Below, piece after piece: positions 1-14,800 of a stretch of 64,000 nucleotides of DNA. Location of the stretch: the NCBI GenBank assembly GCA_947172415.1, contig OX359189.1, positions 8,012,501-8,076,500 of the forward strand. Direction: 5' to 3'. The DNA comes from Chondrosia reniformis (Eukaryota > Porifera > Demospongiae > Chondrillida > Chondrillidae). The notes beneath the pieces were generated by a model that was given only the letters and a program-made list of their open reading frames with translations, ran no database searches and had not been told where the DNA came from. The first letter of the stretch is position 1; every line of letters starts with the position of its first letter. The position numbers were made by a program, and so were the translations under genes.

Positions 1-565
1 AGGCACCTGTGTTTGTACATAAACATCTCGTGGCTTCAGTTTTTACAGCCATAGAAGGTTCTCATGTAAGTAATTCACCTGGTCACGAATTTTGTGCAGT
101 TATAAATTTTAGTATGACTACTATGTAATAACTATATACAATTTAACTTGACCTTTGGAATTGTATGAGTTCACTGAATGGTATAGGTCATAACAGTGAT
201 GCTTGTTGCTAAATTTAGAAATGAAATACACAGGTGATCTACGTATAACCATACATCAGTATATAGAATTGTATGTATTTCAAAAGGTCAAGTTAAATCA
301 TATATCAGGATGTATGGTATAATATAGATCAAGATGTATGAGTAAATTTACTGATGTATGGTTATAGATCAGGATGTATGATTATGGGAGATTATAGATA
401 TCATACATCACATTTTTGCCTTTTATTTATACAAGTGGCGTTCCATAATGTCATGCCTTACTAAACTGATTCTAACTGTTTCATTGTTAATTGTGCTAAA
501 TCAATGCTCCTAGAAACTTAAGTTAAACTTGTACCTCTAACTATGTATCTACATGTATACACATA

Positions 566-705
566 CTTGTAGCTCAGGGACAGAGGTAAATGGGAATCGA
601 ATCCAGTTGTCCGGGTTCAAGTCCCAGCAATTGCCTATTTAACACTTATCCCTCTTCATAAAGTTTGAGAAAGATTACTTGTGGTTTGATTATCACTTTG
701 ATTTT
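566..705 (+). repeat. tRNA-derived SINE copy
   Basis: TTGTAGCTCAGGGACAGAGG resembles an A box (TAGCTCAG) and GGGTTCAAGTCCCAGC a B box/T arm. The downstream tail TTACTTGTGGTTTGATTATC recurs at 62862-62881 and in reverse near 19815. No cloverleaf acceptor stem can be closed, so this is a retroposon rather than a working tRNA. It lies in an ARCN1 intron. Confidence 0.6.
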
Positions 706-945
706 TTATATAATGAATCCACTGAATGACAGGATCATTTTACATATTTGTGAAAGCTCATGGTGTGGGGAGCTGACTAATGATATGTGTTACCATCAAT
801 AGCTGACATTCTATTGTACCTCCTATGAACATATGTACTGTGAAATGATATTTAGCCACTTCAGATGTTTGACATTCCTAGCTTTTAAGATCAGCTATAG
901 GTACGTATATGGTTACAACATTACAATTTGTATATTCTTTCAAAG

Positions 946-2797
946 GTGGTGGATTTGGATCTGGAAGTGGAAGTGGAATTGGATCCTCATCTTATGGAAT
1001 GGGATCTGGAATGGGATCTGGATCCATGGAACCTTCCTTCAGGCAACCAGAGCCATCTTACAAATCAAGGTCAGCTTTGTAACATTGACTCATTGGTAGC
1101 AATGTCGTGTTTGTCTTCTAACAATATGGTCTGATTGTTTAGGTATTTTTACATACGTACATACGTATGCTATGTATTTTTTAAACATTCATCATTCATT
1201 CATCACACACACACCTGTCCTGTCCTGTTGAAATGCTGCCATTACACGGCCATGCTTGCCCCTGTGGGCAGCAACTCTCCAGATAGGTTCTCTAGTGGCA
1301 TTAGACTTCTGGTACACATCTATGGACTGCTAACCTCAATCATCTCAATGCCAGAGGTGGTTTAGGAGCAGAGGGGGGTTAGCATATACGTACATACTTA
1401 CGTATATACGCATATGTAAGAGTGGGGGATTTGGGGGTCATTCTATGTACAAAAATGGGGAGTACTAATACTAATACAAGCAAGGTTAGTTGATAGGATA
1501 TTCAATTGTTGTAGATTTGTAATGTAGTCTTTGGGTTAGAATTTCTCTCTTCCTGGGTCTATCCTAGGTCATTTTCCTTCCACCTCTCCTGTAAATACCA
1601 TGAAAAATCTAAGATACCATTTTCCTACATGCTATATGCCTATTCTGTAAAAGAGCCTATAGGGGAACTAAACCTGAAGAGAGCTTTGGATGAAGATACA
1701 GGAGTCTTTTCTTTCTTTTCCCTTCTTTCATCTTCTCCATGACATATTTTTAAAAACAAACTCGATTATTAAGTGAATCTGTTTCTGTAGCCGTGCCGCA
1801 GCCTCTACTAAGGCAATGAAGCTCGGTAAGAAAAATAAGGATGTGGACTCCTTTGTGGACAAGATCATCTCTGAAGGAGGCGAGGTGTCTTCTTTGGGGG
1901 CTAAACAGAAGATGACAGCTCCCACAGCTAAATCCACACCAGCTTCACAGCAAAACAGGTAAACAATGATCAAGTCAGTTATATACTGTATGTAACTCTA
2001 TCCTGTTTCTTTTTAAAAATATTTTAAATGATACCTCTTTCAACCTCTTTTTGGTGGTTTGAAGGGTAAATGTTTTCAACCTTCCAACCAAACTTTAGTG
2101 ACTCAGTGGCTCTGATTGTGGAAGAAACACTAGGGCTGTGATTTTCCTTTTTTCACTGATTGTTTTTGTTTATTTGACTGTTTGTTTCCATTTCATTGTT
2201 TGTTTCCATTTCATTGTTTGTTTCCTTTTTAGCCTATACTATTTTCATTAAGCAATTTGTATGTTTTGGTCTACGTACATTGATATTATAATGCTTCCAT
2301 ATATGGTAAAACCAGTACATTTTGTGCCCACCATGCAGTACTTGAATAGCTTGGTATTGTAAACAGGTTCCTTCTAAGGATTCACTATAGTTTTTATTTT
2401 CAATAATATTAAAATTGAAAATTCTTAGAATAGTACTTTTTAGAATAGTACACAAAATTTGAGTGTGGGGGTGATAGCTGTAGAGTTTTCATTTGTTACT
2501 TTTTTCCTTTTTCCACATCATGTACACTCTTTTCCTTTTTTCATTGATACTCTTTTTCCTTTTTTTCTTTTTCCTTTATTCATTTTTTTATTTTTTTCCT
2601 CTTTGTCTCTTATTGGTACAAGATCCAGCAGTTTGTCTTACTGAATTTTTGGTTACTGAATTACATTTTTAAATTATTTATTTTTGTTAAAGTATATATG
2701 TATGTGCGTACATGTATGTATACGTATGTATGTGAAGACCTCTAGGTCAAAACGTCCTAAAATAGTAAATCCATGTTAATAAGGCTTTATTATTCTC

Positions 2798-2828
<31 letters not shown>

Positions 2829-5800
2829 TGTATGTATGTTTGTTCTATACTATACTGTGTAATATAGTGTTCATTTGAAGTTGAGTGAGAAAATCACAGT
2901 TGTAGCTGGTCGTGATGGCGGTGTGGACAATATGGAGGTTACAGGGATGATGCAGCTTAGAATTTCTGACCAGCAGTATGGAAGGATTCAGGTTTATGTT
3001 GAAAAGGACCTGGAGAAGAATATTCAACTCCAGACTCACCCAAATGTGGACAAAAATCTCTTCAGTTCCGAGTCCATCATTGCGATGAAACAAGAAGGAA
3101 AGTCTTTTCCTCTCAATAACGATATTGGCGTCTTGAAGTGGAGGTTTCAGACTACTAGTGAAGACATGCTCCCACTGAAGAGTGAGTGGGCGGTTATATA
3201 TATATGTATCCATTATGTGACCTAGTGTGTTTTATCAAGGTTTGAAGCAATCCTCACTCATAGGACTTGGTTGTTCAGGGATAATATCTCCCAGTAATAT
3301 ATATTTCTATCACTTTTTATAGACTTTATACACTCACTTTGAAATCCTATGTACGTAGCCATTTTAATTTTACAGTTGCTAAAGGACTACTTGAATATCT
3401 CTGATTACTTACACTAATGATAATGTTTGCTGATTTCTGCCTTTTAGAGAAATTGAAAAGAAATTTCATTTGTATTATTTTAATTTCTCTTTTTTGTTAC
3501 CTACTTTCTCTACTAACTAACTTTAAAACACAAATCAGTTTTAAATCAGTTCCTCCATGTGATCCTTTTTAGTAAATTGCTGGCCTTCTGAAGTGGGCGG
3601 TGGTAACTGTGAAGTGAACATAGAGTACGAGCTGCAAAAGGACTACATGGAACTGATGGACGTCTTCATCACCATTCCACTTCCGTAAGCAGTCACATGC
3701 CGGCGTATTCTACATGAATTGATACACTATGAGTCAACCGTAGTAGACACTCTTGTAGTGCTTGAGATTGTTAGTATTAAGATAGGCCCTTCAGTACTAT
3801 AGTTATAGGCTGGTATATATTGAGAGGGGGGCAATAGTGAAATAAATATACAAAACAAAATGTTACCAGTGAAAAGTTTGTAAAATAAATTGTCAATCTA
3901 ATATCATTGCCAAAAGAATAAGCATATTGCATATGTATAGAAATTATGATTGCTGGAAAAATTAAAATCTTTATCTGAAAAAGGCTGCTCAAGTCATAAT
4001 CAATGTCTCTCGAGTGTCCAGTTAAAATAAAGTAACAAATTATTATGGTTTTGCTGAGGTGGTGCTGGTAATACTCGATCTCTACTTTATATCCTGCAAC
4101 GAGTGGATTGTACCAGAGAGCAATCCTTTGCTTATTGATACACAAAGCTCACCAGTGTCTCTCATAATACTATCCCACTGGTAACAACTTTATAACAGCC
4201 ACTTGAGTTGATTCTTGGGTGATCCAGAGCGTGTTAATCCACTGAACTGATATAAATACTTGAACAATGCTGCCAGGTGATTATTCATAATTTCTAACAT
4301 TCGTTCTGCCACCCTCCAGGAAATGCCACCACACATGTGTACAGTCAACTTAGATTATATGAACAAGTGTCATACCAAGTTCCCACGCCTAACTGACTGC
4401 TAGCATCACTGACCTGGTGCCACATGTATGTTGCCTGGGTAACACTGTCTGAGGCATGTAGTTGGTGGTGCCACATGTATGTTGCCTGGGTAACACTGTC
4501 TGAGGCATGTAGTTGGTGGTGCCACATGTATGTTGCCTAGGTAACACTGTCTGAGGCATGTAGTTGGTCTTAAAAGGGGATATCATTTCAGATACTTTTC
4601 TCCAGTAATTGCCTGCGTCAGAAGGACATTTTGTTGGTTTCATCAGACTCGTAATAGACTGATTTATTTAATATATAGTTAAGTAACTATTTAAGCGATC
4701 CATATCACTTACTTCAAAGCAATCTTTGAATTTTATGTTACACTAATGATCTACTAGTACAAGATAAGAACCATTATCTGTCCTTTGCCCCTGAACCCCT
4801 TTTCTCATGAAATGATTTTTTGGTGGGCTACCTGCGCCAGAGACAGTAAGGTGTTAACTGATCAGATAGAGTCCTGAAATAGTCAAATAGAATTCCCAGA
4901 GCACATGTGCCAGAAATTCTTGGAAACATTAATTCCAAGTTGGGTTTGCTAGTCTGAACTGCCTGTGAACTTTGGAGACATGCCTGGAGCAGATCCATTT
5001 ATTGCTTGTACGTATGTCCAAAACCAAGATTTGCACCATTTAATTATCTAAATAGTTATTGGATGTCACTTGGGATGCCTCAACTGAATTAATTTAGCTT
5101 AACCAGGGCAGCATGCTGTATGCAGCCCTGGTTAGCTGATTGTGTATTAATATAAGTCACATTTTCTTGAAGTGCTTTTCTTTTGTGTAAGAAGTTTATG
5201 TTGAAAGTTGTAGTCAACCATCTTTTCTGTATTTTGACTTTAATATCCCATTTCCTAAGGAATTCAAGTAGAACTGAAACAGACAAAATCAGTCTTCCTT
5301 GGTCACTGAAATGCATTTACACTAGCCCATTTTAGGTGCAAAACCTCACCCAAAGGACCTGGACCACACTCAAAGGACCTGAACCTCACCCAAAGGACCT
5401 GGACCTCACCCAAAGGACCTGGACCTCACCCAAAGGACCTGAACCTCACCCAAAGGACCTGGACCTCACCCAAAGGACCTGGACCTCACCCAAAGGACCT
5501 GGACCACACTCAAAGGACCTGGACCTCACCCAAAGGACCTGGACCTGTTCTTATGGTTTTCCAAGGCTTGTACTTCTGAACAATTGGCAAAGACAGAATT
5601 ATCAAAGAAAATGATCATATTATGGGTTTACGGTACCACTTGCAACTAGACCCAGTTGGATTAGCACACTTACAGTTGGTCCTGGCCCCGTCCAGGTTGC
5701 CTGTTTTCACCCGGGCCAGACAGCTAATGATGTAATGTAACTGTACTGCCCAATTATAAAGCTAGGCTGGTGTATAGTAGATGGCTGGGGAAAGGGGTCA

Positions 5801-8800
5801 GGTGGAATGTCTTTATACTTTTCCACAGATTCAGTGTGGAGTAAGTCATGATGAGATCAGCTTACCTTTGATTAGATATCAATTAAGGACTAGGACCTGA
5901 TTATATGAATGTGTAGGAGGTATGTAGAAAGTGGGTTTGCATTGCTAAGGTGATCCTGGGAGTAAAGCTTAACTTGTTAATCTTATTACTAATGGATTAC
6001 ATTTAAAGTGATTTTTACTCCTCTCTCTTATATGCTAATAATGTTAATTGGATCAGATAGCAGAAGATACTTGTGGTGTGTTTATCACAGAGTGATTCCT
6101 GACATATGGACCTACATTTGTTAATAGTTTCTAATTGGTGTTCTTTGCAACATTATTCATAAAGGAAATTAGGGAACTTTAAGATCTAAAGATGACCTTA
6201 AAGTCCCCACTCGACTAATGAGCAGAATAACCACTCAGATTTCTGTCGTATGCCATACTGATGAGTCCTAATAAGGACAAAAACAGCTGCCTATGGCTCG
6301 ACCATATTTTTGAGTGGCTAGGGGGAGACTCTGGTTCCCATTAAGTGAACTTTGGCTCCATGATTATTAGCTCATTGTGCTCCTCTGGGGACATGAGTGG
6401 GCAGGGGTAAAATTCAGAGTCAAATAATGATGATATTATAGAAAGCTTGGGAATATGATTACATAATAGAGGATAATACCTATTTGGAAAATATTTTGTA
6501 CATCTTCTTGACTACATGATGAGATTTATAAGTAAGTGTAAAAAGGATTCATTTATGAAATTTCTTTCCTCTCTAAGGTTACCTAATGTTTATTTCATGT
6601 GGTCACCTAGCAACCTCATAGTACTGATTTTTTAATGAATATGTTGCATTAGATCAATGTTTTCCACTAAATTATTACTGATCTCATTCATTGATGATAA
6701 AATAGGTGTCTTGATCTAACTGGTTATGAATTTAAATCTCTGTTGTTTACTGGGCAGTCAGGCCATAGTGGAAGACTGTAAAATACTCAAATTTAACTAA
6801 ATATGTGATACAACATAAGTGATTTCTACTCTTTTCATCTTCTTACATACGTACCTACACTTTTGTACTGATTTCTCAGTGTTAGAGCCACCACAATCTC
6901 CTGCTATCTTGTATATGCAGCATAAGTCAGTACACCTAATAGTAAGATCAATAAACGCCAATAAAGACACCAGATTGGGTCAAGCTGTTAGGTGTATAAA
7001 AACTGATTTAATGGCTGACAAAGTTTCCCATACTAAGTCTCCGTATATCTGCATATAAAGTAGATTTGTATGTATACATCAGTATTTTCAGGTACATACG
7101 TAGGTTCAGTGTACTAGTTACAGATACAGTGTTAAATGCAACATTAATTGATTCTGGCACAGTGGATATGTTTATAGACTGATATGAGTGTCATCATCTG
7201 ATAGCATATACGTACCTACGTAGATACGTAGTTGATATTCAAAGAATGATACTTCATCCGGTGATCTCTTTGCCCTCCTCTGTGAAAGTTCTACGGTGCA
7301 GACAAATTGATCACAGTAAGACTTCCACCCTTTTACTTCAGAATAGCTAGATGATTTGTAACTGAGAACATACTGTATTATATAAGTACGTATATATAAT
7401 ATATGTTATGCATATACCAAAATGAAATGGTAGTGGTTGTTTGTTGTTTTTTGTGTTCCTGTAGAATAGTTTAGTTTAAATGATCCTCAATGCTTTTATA
7501 GCTGATAAAGACCTCTGGGTTGAAACGTTCAATTGCTGAATGAGTGTGTCACTGAGGCTCATTTAATCTAATAGTATACCATACCATACCTTATGTACAT
7601 ATACGTAGATGTACGTATACCTTACTATGGTCTATGTATATATACAGTAAACAACCAACATATTGTTATTATGTTTTCTATTGGCTGCTCTGAATTTGAT
7701 GAAAGGTTAATAGCATGCTTTGAAGTATACGTGCAGCTTGTTATTCCTGGTTAATTACTCTAGTTAACTACGTATATGCTTCTGTTCCTGTCCAACCTTA
7801 CCACACTTAGAAGGGAGCTATTCAACCGTGAAAACTTGACAAGTGTTCAGAAGTCTTTAGAATGCCAGTATTACTTTCATTTCATAATATGTTTTGTTGA
7901 ACACGTACATATGCCAAAGACCCTTCTTGTAAAGTGAAGGCGCATTAAATATAATTTATTCAATTCCTTTAATAAACATGCCGAATGGCAGCCAATAGTT
8001 GTAAGCTATTGATGGAGGCCTATCCTTTATATTATTATATTTAAAGTCTTTGATATCCCTTTCAAATATTTTGAATTCAGTTTGTTAATAGCCACTATCA
8101 GTAGTAACAATTCTTGGAGCTCTTGATTAATATGGCAGAAGTAACATTATGTAGTAAACATGTACATAAGTATTTAACTATAAGGAAGTAATTTCACTAA
8201 ACCTGTACAAAGTTGTACTGTAGATGAAATTTTGTGCATTTTGATGTAAAAAAACTCTCTGTGACTGTCAGACCCTAAAGAATGCCCTACTGAAAATGTA
8301 CTTATAAATGTATTATTCCCCAAGTTATTCACACTCTATCAGACACTTTTTCAGGAGTGATCAGATATCTGATCCTTGAGGTAAGGCTTCTTCAGAATTT
8401 CATCCCAGTTTCCTTAACTGATAAAGCAATGTAAATGTACACCTACAGTACATATGTGCACATATGTTGTCACGACTGACTGATAATTTTGTTCATGAGT
8501 ACATCTCCTGAAAGGTTGAATTCTTGTAGCTTCACACCCCTATAAGGCCTATTATGATATGATTTGAAGGAGATTGTCAGAGAGAGTGTCTCCTTCTTAA
8601 TATGTAAACTTCTCAACATGAGGTCAAAACAATGGACATTTGTTTGCCTAATGGACGGATGGATCTTTCATTTCTTTATCATGTCTCCTCACTCGTGATT
8701 TCCTACCATTCGCTTATCTTTTAATTTTTTCTCATCAAATGGGAACCAATGAAAAAATAGCTGATTTTTCAAACTGCTGCAAACCTAATTTTGAGATCAT

Positions 8801-11800
8801 GTTTTAAGTATCTAAATTTGAGTTTTAGGTTAATGTTGTTTTATATTTACAAAGTTAGCACATACGTATGTATAGCATGTATGTAATATTTGATTGCCAA
8901 ATGCATGCCTATGGTAGAGTGTAAATTGGCACTCTTTTAGGGGGTGACAGCATTTTAGGTTAAATTAATATCTAGTGCCCTCCTCTGTGTTTGAAATACC
9001 TTCCTATCTGCCACCAGTTAGGTTATTGCCCAAAAGTAGGACGTGTTTATTGGCTGAGATTTATGGGAGGTAGGTAATATTTAAGTGTTAAACTAGGATG
9101 TTTGTGGGATTTTGTGCTAATAAATCACTGACTATTCTCAAAGAAGTAGTAAGTACCAAGGTACCCAAGAAGCATAAGGTATGGCATTGTGTTAGCTATG
9201 TTTTAAATTCCACTTCATTACCACCTTTCCATTTCAGCACTTACCATGTTTATGATGTTGACTGGAAAGGGTTCCATTTGCATGAGTGTGGTTGCTAAGG
9301 AAACACAATATAAAGGTCCTGGCAATGTTCAAATCTTATAGTGATAGGATTAGATGTGCATAAGTAATAAAGAAAAAAGAGAAACGCATCCTTTATAAAT
9401 ATGTTTTCACGCTATAGAGAGTGGGTAACCAGTGGTTAATTGTTCTGATAAATAGGATTGGACATCTCTGAGATGATTAATCTTTAGTCTTTTGAGCGTC
9501 TACACTCAAGAAGACCCCTGGGTTGAAACATTCAATTCTCAGAAAACAAACTGCTTCTCTAGATGTTCAAAAGACTAAAGATGAACCATCTGAAAGATTG
9601 ACTCAGTTAGAAGAAATTCCTATCATCAAAGTATTGGACGTTTTGACCCGAAAGTGTAATATGAATGAAAATCTGGTTTGTTCTCTGTTGCTAATAAACA
9701 CCGTGGTTACCATAGTGATCGCAGCAAGACTTCCTATCATTTCATTTTTTATAAAAAATGCAGCTTGTTAAATACTTTTTCTGTGGCTCCCACGTTATGG
9801 AGCCTGTTTCAATGAATATGTGGTATTTGATGTAAGGGAGTGTTCATTTTATAAATACCGCACTGTCAAACATGTATTTTCTCACTAAGAGCGTGCACCT
9901 CTTAAGAGCGTGATTACTAACCTGTTTTCAATTGTCTGCTCCATATACGGCATTCGGGCAATGTCATTCCTCTGTGCCCACTCATTGAAGACCTAGCTGG
10001 TGTTGTACATGTCACGCTTGACAACCACCCACATTCATCTGTATACTTATCAGTTTGATGCCACTGATCATTGTGTGACTTCTAATCAAGGTGATTTCTG
10101 TGTCTCTAAAGGGCTAGCAATGAATATAATTACCTACGAAACACCTAAAAACACTTGAAGAAAGTACTTAGTCTGTGTAGTAACAAAAAAATTGATGCCC
10201 AAAAAGTTGGTGATTAAAAAATGGCCGCTTTGAAAGTCGTCATGGTGAGCAAATAAAGTCATATCTTTCAAAGGAAGTATTTTTAAATCCACAAATCAAA
10301 AGTCTTTAATACCACATTGTTTACCTACCGTTTTTTTATTCTTAATCTTTCTCTTTCACTTTCAATCATAGCTCAGAAGGGCATGAGGGCTTATATGGGG
10401 ATTGTTAGTTACTTATGATGACCTAGTGAAAATTATGTTATCATTTATTGTTCTAGGAAGTATATACTGATAAGTATGTGTATTATATGGAATTTGTGTA
10501 TTTGATAATGTCTTTATTGTAATTTTATTGACTGTTAAAATGTAATTTTGCAATTAAATTGGTATGCTAATATTGCATATTCAGTTTATTACTTTCGGAG
10601 ATTAGTTAGAAAAGGTAAGTGAACTTTGGAGTTCATATCTTGAGATATTGAGATACCTTATATTTACACCTGTTCAGTATCTGTGGTTTTTAATAGTCAT
10701 GCCATATATGGCAGTATAGTGACTCAACAGTAGAGGTCCATTTATTGCTTCACTTATTCAAGATGTTTTTTTGTAATTGAACATGGTATGACTTATTAAT
10801 GACAGTCTCTGGCTCAAGGCTCTAGACAGAAAGTGACACAAAGATATACCAATGCATGCATGTACGTACGTACGTATGTAGTCCTCTAAGAGGATTCCTT
10901 GTATTACCAGTCCTAAGGGTGTAGCTGAATTTATAAAGACTACACAATTGTCAGATGCTAGCATTGAGTAATACATTGAGATATGTAGTATGTCACAGTA
11001 TTGCTGTTACCCTACTAATGACATGTACATGTAGTGTGTTGCAATGGGTATTGCTGTTACCCTACTAATGACATGTAGTGTGTCGCAATGGGTATTGCTG
11101 TTACCCTACTAATGACATGTAGTGTGTCGCAATGGGTATTACTGTTACCCTCCTAATGACATGTAGTGTGTCGCAATGGGTATTACTGTTACCCTCCTAA
11201 TGACATGTAGTGTGTCGCAATGGGTATTACTGTTACCCTCCTAATGATATTTGTTAGACATAATGAGGTGTTAGTCAGTACTCGACAGTGCTTGTTGGAA
11301 TTCAAGATGGCTTCCCTCCTTCAAAAGGCAGCATTAGAGGTAAATTAATACTGTTCACTTGTATGTGATTCTTTGAATGGAAGTGTTTTTTTGAAGTTAA
11401 ACTGATGCAAATATGTGCAACAAATGTAATCTGAGACATTTGGGAATCTGGTAAAGTGAAGTGGCACCAGTGTTCCAATCAGCCTGTCATTCATCCTATC
11501 CATTGATTTGGCACAAAGTAGATTTGAAAGTGATGTGTAAATTGTGTGTGATTTAGTTACAGTGTACCCTAATTGTGATGATTCATGAATGGAACAATAG
11601 AATTATTGTACAATATATTTTGTGTATGGCAAACTATTCTGTTTGTGGTCCCCTATTCAGTATGTCAGTAGGTACACGAGCAGTTATGCGGGTTCTGAGT
11701 GGGCGGTGAGCTTATCAGACATTTTTGTAATGTGCTAATGTTTGAAAAATCACTTGTTAAATATTCTAGCTAAACAAGATCCAGAGGTGTGTTCATTGTT

Positions 11801-14800
11801 GTTATAGTTTAGAAGTGTTGTCAGTCATTTGGCATTAATAGCTAGTAGATAGTAAAACAGATGTGAAAGATTATAATTTCCTTAAAATTTTATGTTGTAA
11901 ATTGTACTTGATCATCATCCAAAGCCTTTTTGATGATGATTTTGGATGATGATGATGATGAAATTGTACTTGATTTAGTTTTACGTTTATGTATGTATAT
12001 GTAGTTTATTTTCAAAATTTCCTGTTTAGATTATTTATGTAATAGAAATACAGTAAGTACGTACGTACATATAACAAACAAATTTAATTTAATAATAGAG
12101 TATTTTAACATGGAACATGTGATCACTTAGTTGACACACTTGGTATTGTATTACTAGTATGTTATCCATTATAGAGTAAGGATTCCTTCTAACTGCATCG
12201 AACTTATCTTTTGAAAGGATCATCTTTCGACTTTTAGAGTGTCTAAAGATGCAGTTTTCTTGTTTCTTCTTGCTGTCAGATGTTTGTCTGTTGATCTGAA
12301 GGTGTCTTTTTTATTGTACAAAATTTAATGTGTTTTCTTTTTTGCTACTGAATTGTGGAGTGTGCATAGGTGATATTCATTAGTGTAGCTTTAATATATA
12401 CAAGGGTGTAAGTGTAGGGTGTAAAAATATAAAAGTGTCGCTACGTATAAGAATTCACAGAAATAAATTAGTTAGGAAGTCTAAGAAAGGAATATTTTAC
12501 TAACCTGTACCTGTCCCTGATATGTTTGTACCTATGGATGACAGTATTGCACCAGATGTGCATTCTTGTGTATAGAAAACCTGATACTATCTGATAGTAT
12601 ATTCTTCATGTTCTACACACTCTACAGACAGAACATAGACAGCTTGGACTTAAACCTTTTGCCTGCCCGTGAGGCTAATGTTGTCTTCTAATATATTACT
12701 AGGAATAGATGTATGTACATATAATGAAATTCCTGCATGGGAATTCTGTTATTGAAATTATTGTAGTCTGTCTGTACCTCTTCCACTTGGAAGTTAGAAA
12801 TTAGCCGTGTGCTGTTTGTAATATTTAACAGACATGCAGTATATTGCAGTCATTTAATAGAGTTCAAACTCAGGACCAGCTAATTGTCTAGCATTGGTGT
12901 GTAGTTCAGTACTTCAAGACTATCTGTTGGGACCTTGTAATTGTCCTGATTGACTCCATTAATAGTGATAGGTGATTTGTTGTGATTAGAAATTAATGAG
13001 GATTAATACATTAGACAGGATTTATTGAAGTTACTTTTTAACAGTCTGTATATTTTTTAATTCAAATGTACATTCTACTTTCCACACCTTCTGTAGGTCA
13101 TACCCGCCACACCCTCTTGTAACTAATTGTGTGTCATTTCCACAGATATGCATACATTGATAATGTGTATATATCATGTCAACCTACGTATATCCTTACA
13201 ATTCTCTTGCACTGTTTTTATATACTTTGTAACCAAGATACTGTGAACTATTGGCCTCTGTTTGAATATAGTTTTACACACTTTCCCCGCCTGCTTGAAA
13301 TTTTATACATACGTATCTGACATGTGGAGAAGAGCAACCTACACGAGTCTTCCCTTCCTTCGCTTTGTTGTACCACAAAAGGGCTTAGGTATGCTTGCCA
13401 CCCACTGTATTGTATTACCCATTCGTTGAGAAAGTATTTCTGCCAAGTGTTTTGTAAGATATCCCTGCAGTAGAAGCCTTTCAATCTAGGGAAGTCACAT
13501 TTGCACTGTTAATGGCATTCTAGCTGAGTTTCATCATTCCAACTCCATATAATCTCATCAGAAAGTGTCTTAGAGAGGATTCTGTAGTGCATACCAGTTG
13601 ATAGAAGAACACACAACAGTAGCAGAACTTCCTAGGTCAATAATGTTTAACATATTCCTTTCACATCCTTGTTGTTAAATCATCAATCTTATATATATAC
13701 CCAAGTAATTATAAATCCATTAGTAAGAGAATTCAAAACTTATCTGTAATTTTAAATTTAGTTGTAGGGAAAGTTAGAATTCCTTGTAATTTGAAATGTA
13801 TTTATTTCTTTATAGAAACATAGTTAGAAAAATGATATTATAGAGGTTTTTATTGATATTTTAGTCTTGAAAGAAATATCATCTTGTGGGTATCTTTTAG
13901 GTAAAGGACTTCACATTTAATGTGTAGATCAAGGTCTCTCAGAGTCTAATTAAGTAAGGAATGTTAATTAATAGACAGACAATCATAATGTTGTCAAAGC
14001 ATTCCAAGGTTATCTTAAAGATTGCTTAATCAGTGAGAATGAATTTTTGTAAGGAATACTTAGCTAGCAGGTCATCCTAAGATACATGAGGAATCCTTAA
14101 CTCACTATCCAGTCCAATTGGGTTTGAACTTTCTATTATAGCAAAATCTTCTCGGATCTCTGTATACAAGTGAGAAGCATTTGCTAGCATATCAGTTCAA
14201 ATTTATGAATAAATGACTAGTATTTGATGTTAATGTATAATTGAACCTGTTATGAAATTGTTTCTTCATCATGTGCAATTATTGTACACTTTATATATAT
14301 ATATATATATTTGCAAATGGCAGCATTCAAGAGCTTGTATATATTATCCACTTGACACACTACTAGTATCCTCGTATATAATATATTCTCTTTCTGATCA
14401 AGTGTGATGTTTTGTTATTATATCCAGGATATGATAAAGTGTTAGCTACAAAACAATTTTGGGATCACAGCATCAATCAAAGCTGTGTACTATGTATTCT
14501 AGGGCATTGGGTTACAAACCATAATCCTTGATAACTAAAACCACAACTTTATGGCATCACTCAGCCAAGACTCTTAATAACTGCAAATTCAGTATAAATC
14601 AAATCTTCACTTTGTACAAACCTTTGAAAGGAAAGCCTTATTGCCGAGGAGGACAGTGCACTTGAGATTATCAAATTGGACAGTTTGTAAGGCGAGAAGA
14701 CTGTATTCAGTTTTTAATGTAACACTGGTCCTCTAATATGAAAACTTAATTATGTAATTCCCTGTTGAGGGACTATGTGTGGGCGTTATTGAAAGGTTAC

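Noticed and set aside
1..66. Possible coding exon ending at GTAAGT (66)
   Set aside because: The open frame (APVFVHKHLVASVFTAIEG) does not resemble any part of ARCN1 that should lie here; too short to judge.
566..640. Functional tRNA gene
   Set aside because: A- and B-box-like sequence is present but no paired acceptor stem or anticodon arm; the repeated tail shows a SINE.
2459..2644. Phe/Leu/Pro-rich ORF
   Set aside because: Simple translation of a T/C-rich tract before an ARCN1 acceptor.
5336..5614. 92-residue ORF across the 20-bp repeat
   Set aside because: Frame shifts through the unit with a 60-base super-period; no splice or homology support.
10998..11250. CRISPR-like regular repeats
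   Set aside because: Units are head-to-tail with no spacers; ordinary minisatellite in a eukaryotic intron. The same applies to 5341-5548 and 57541-57750.
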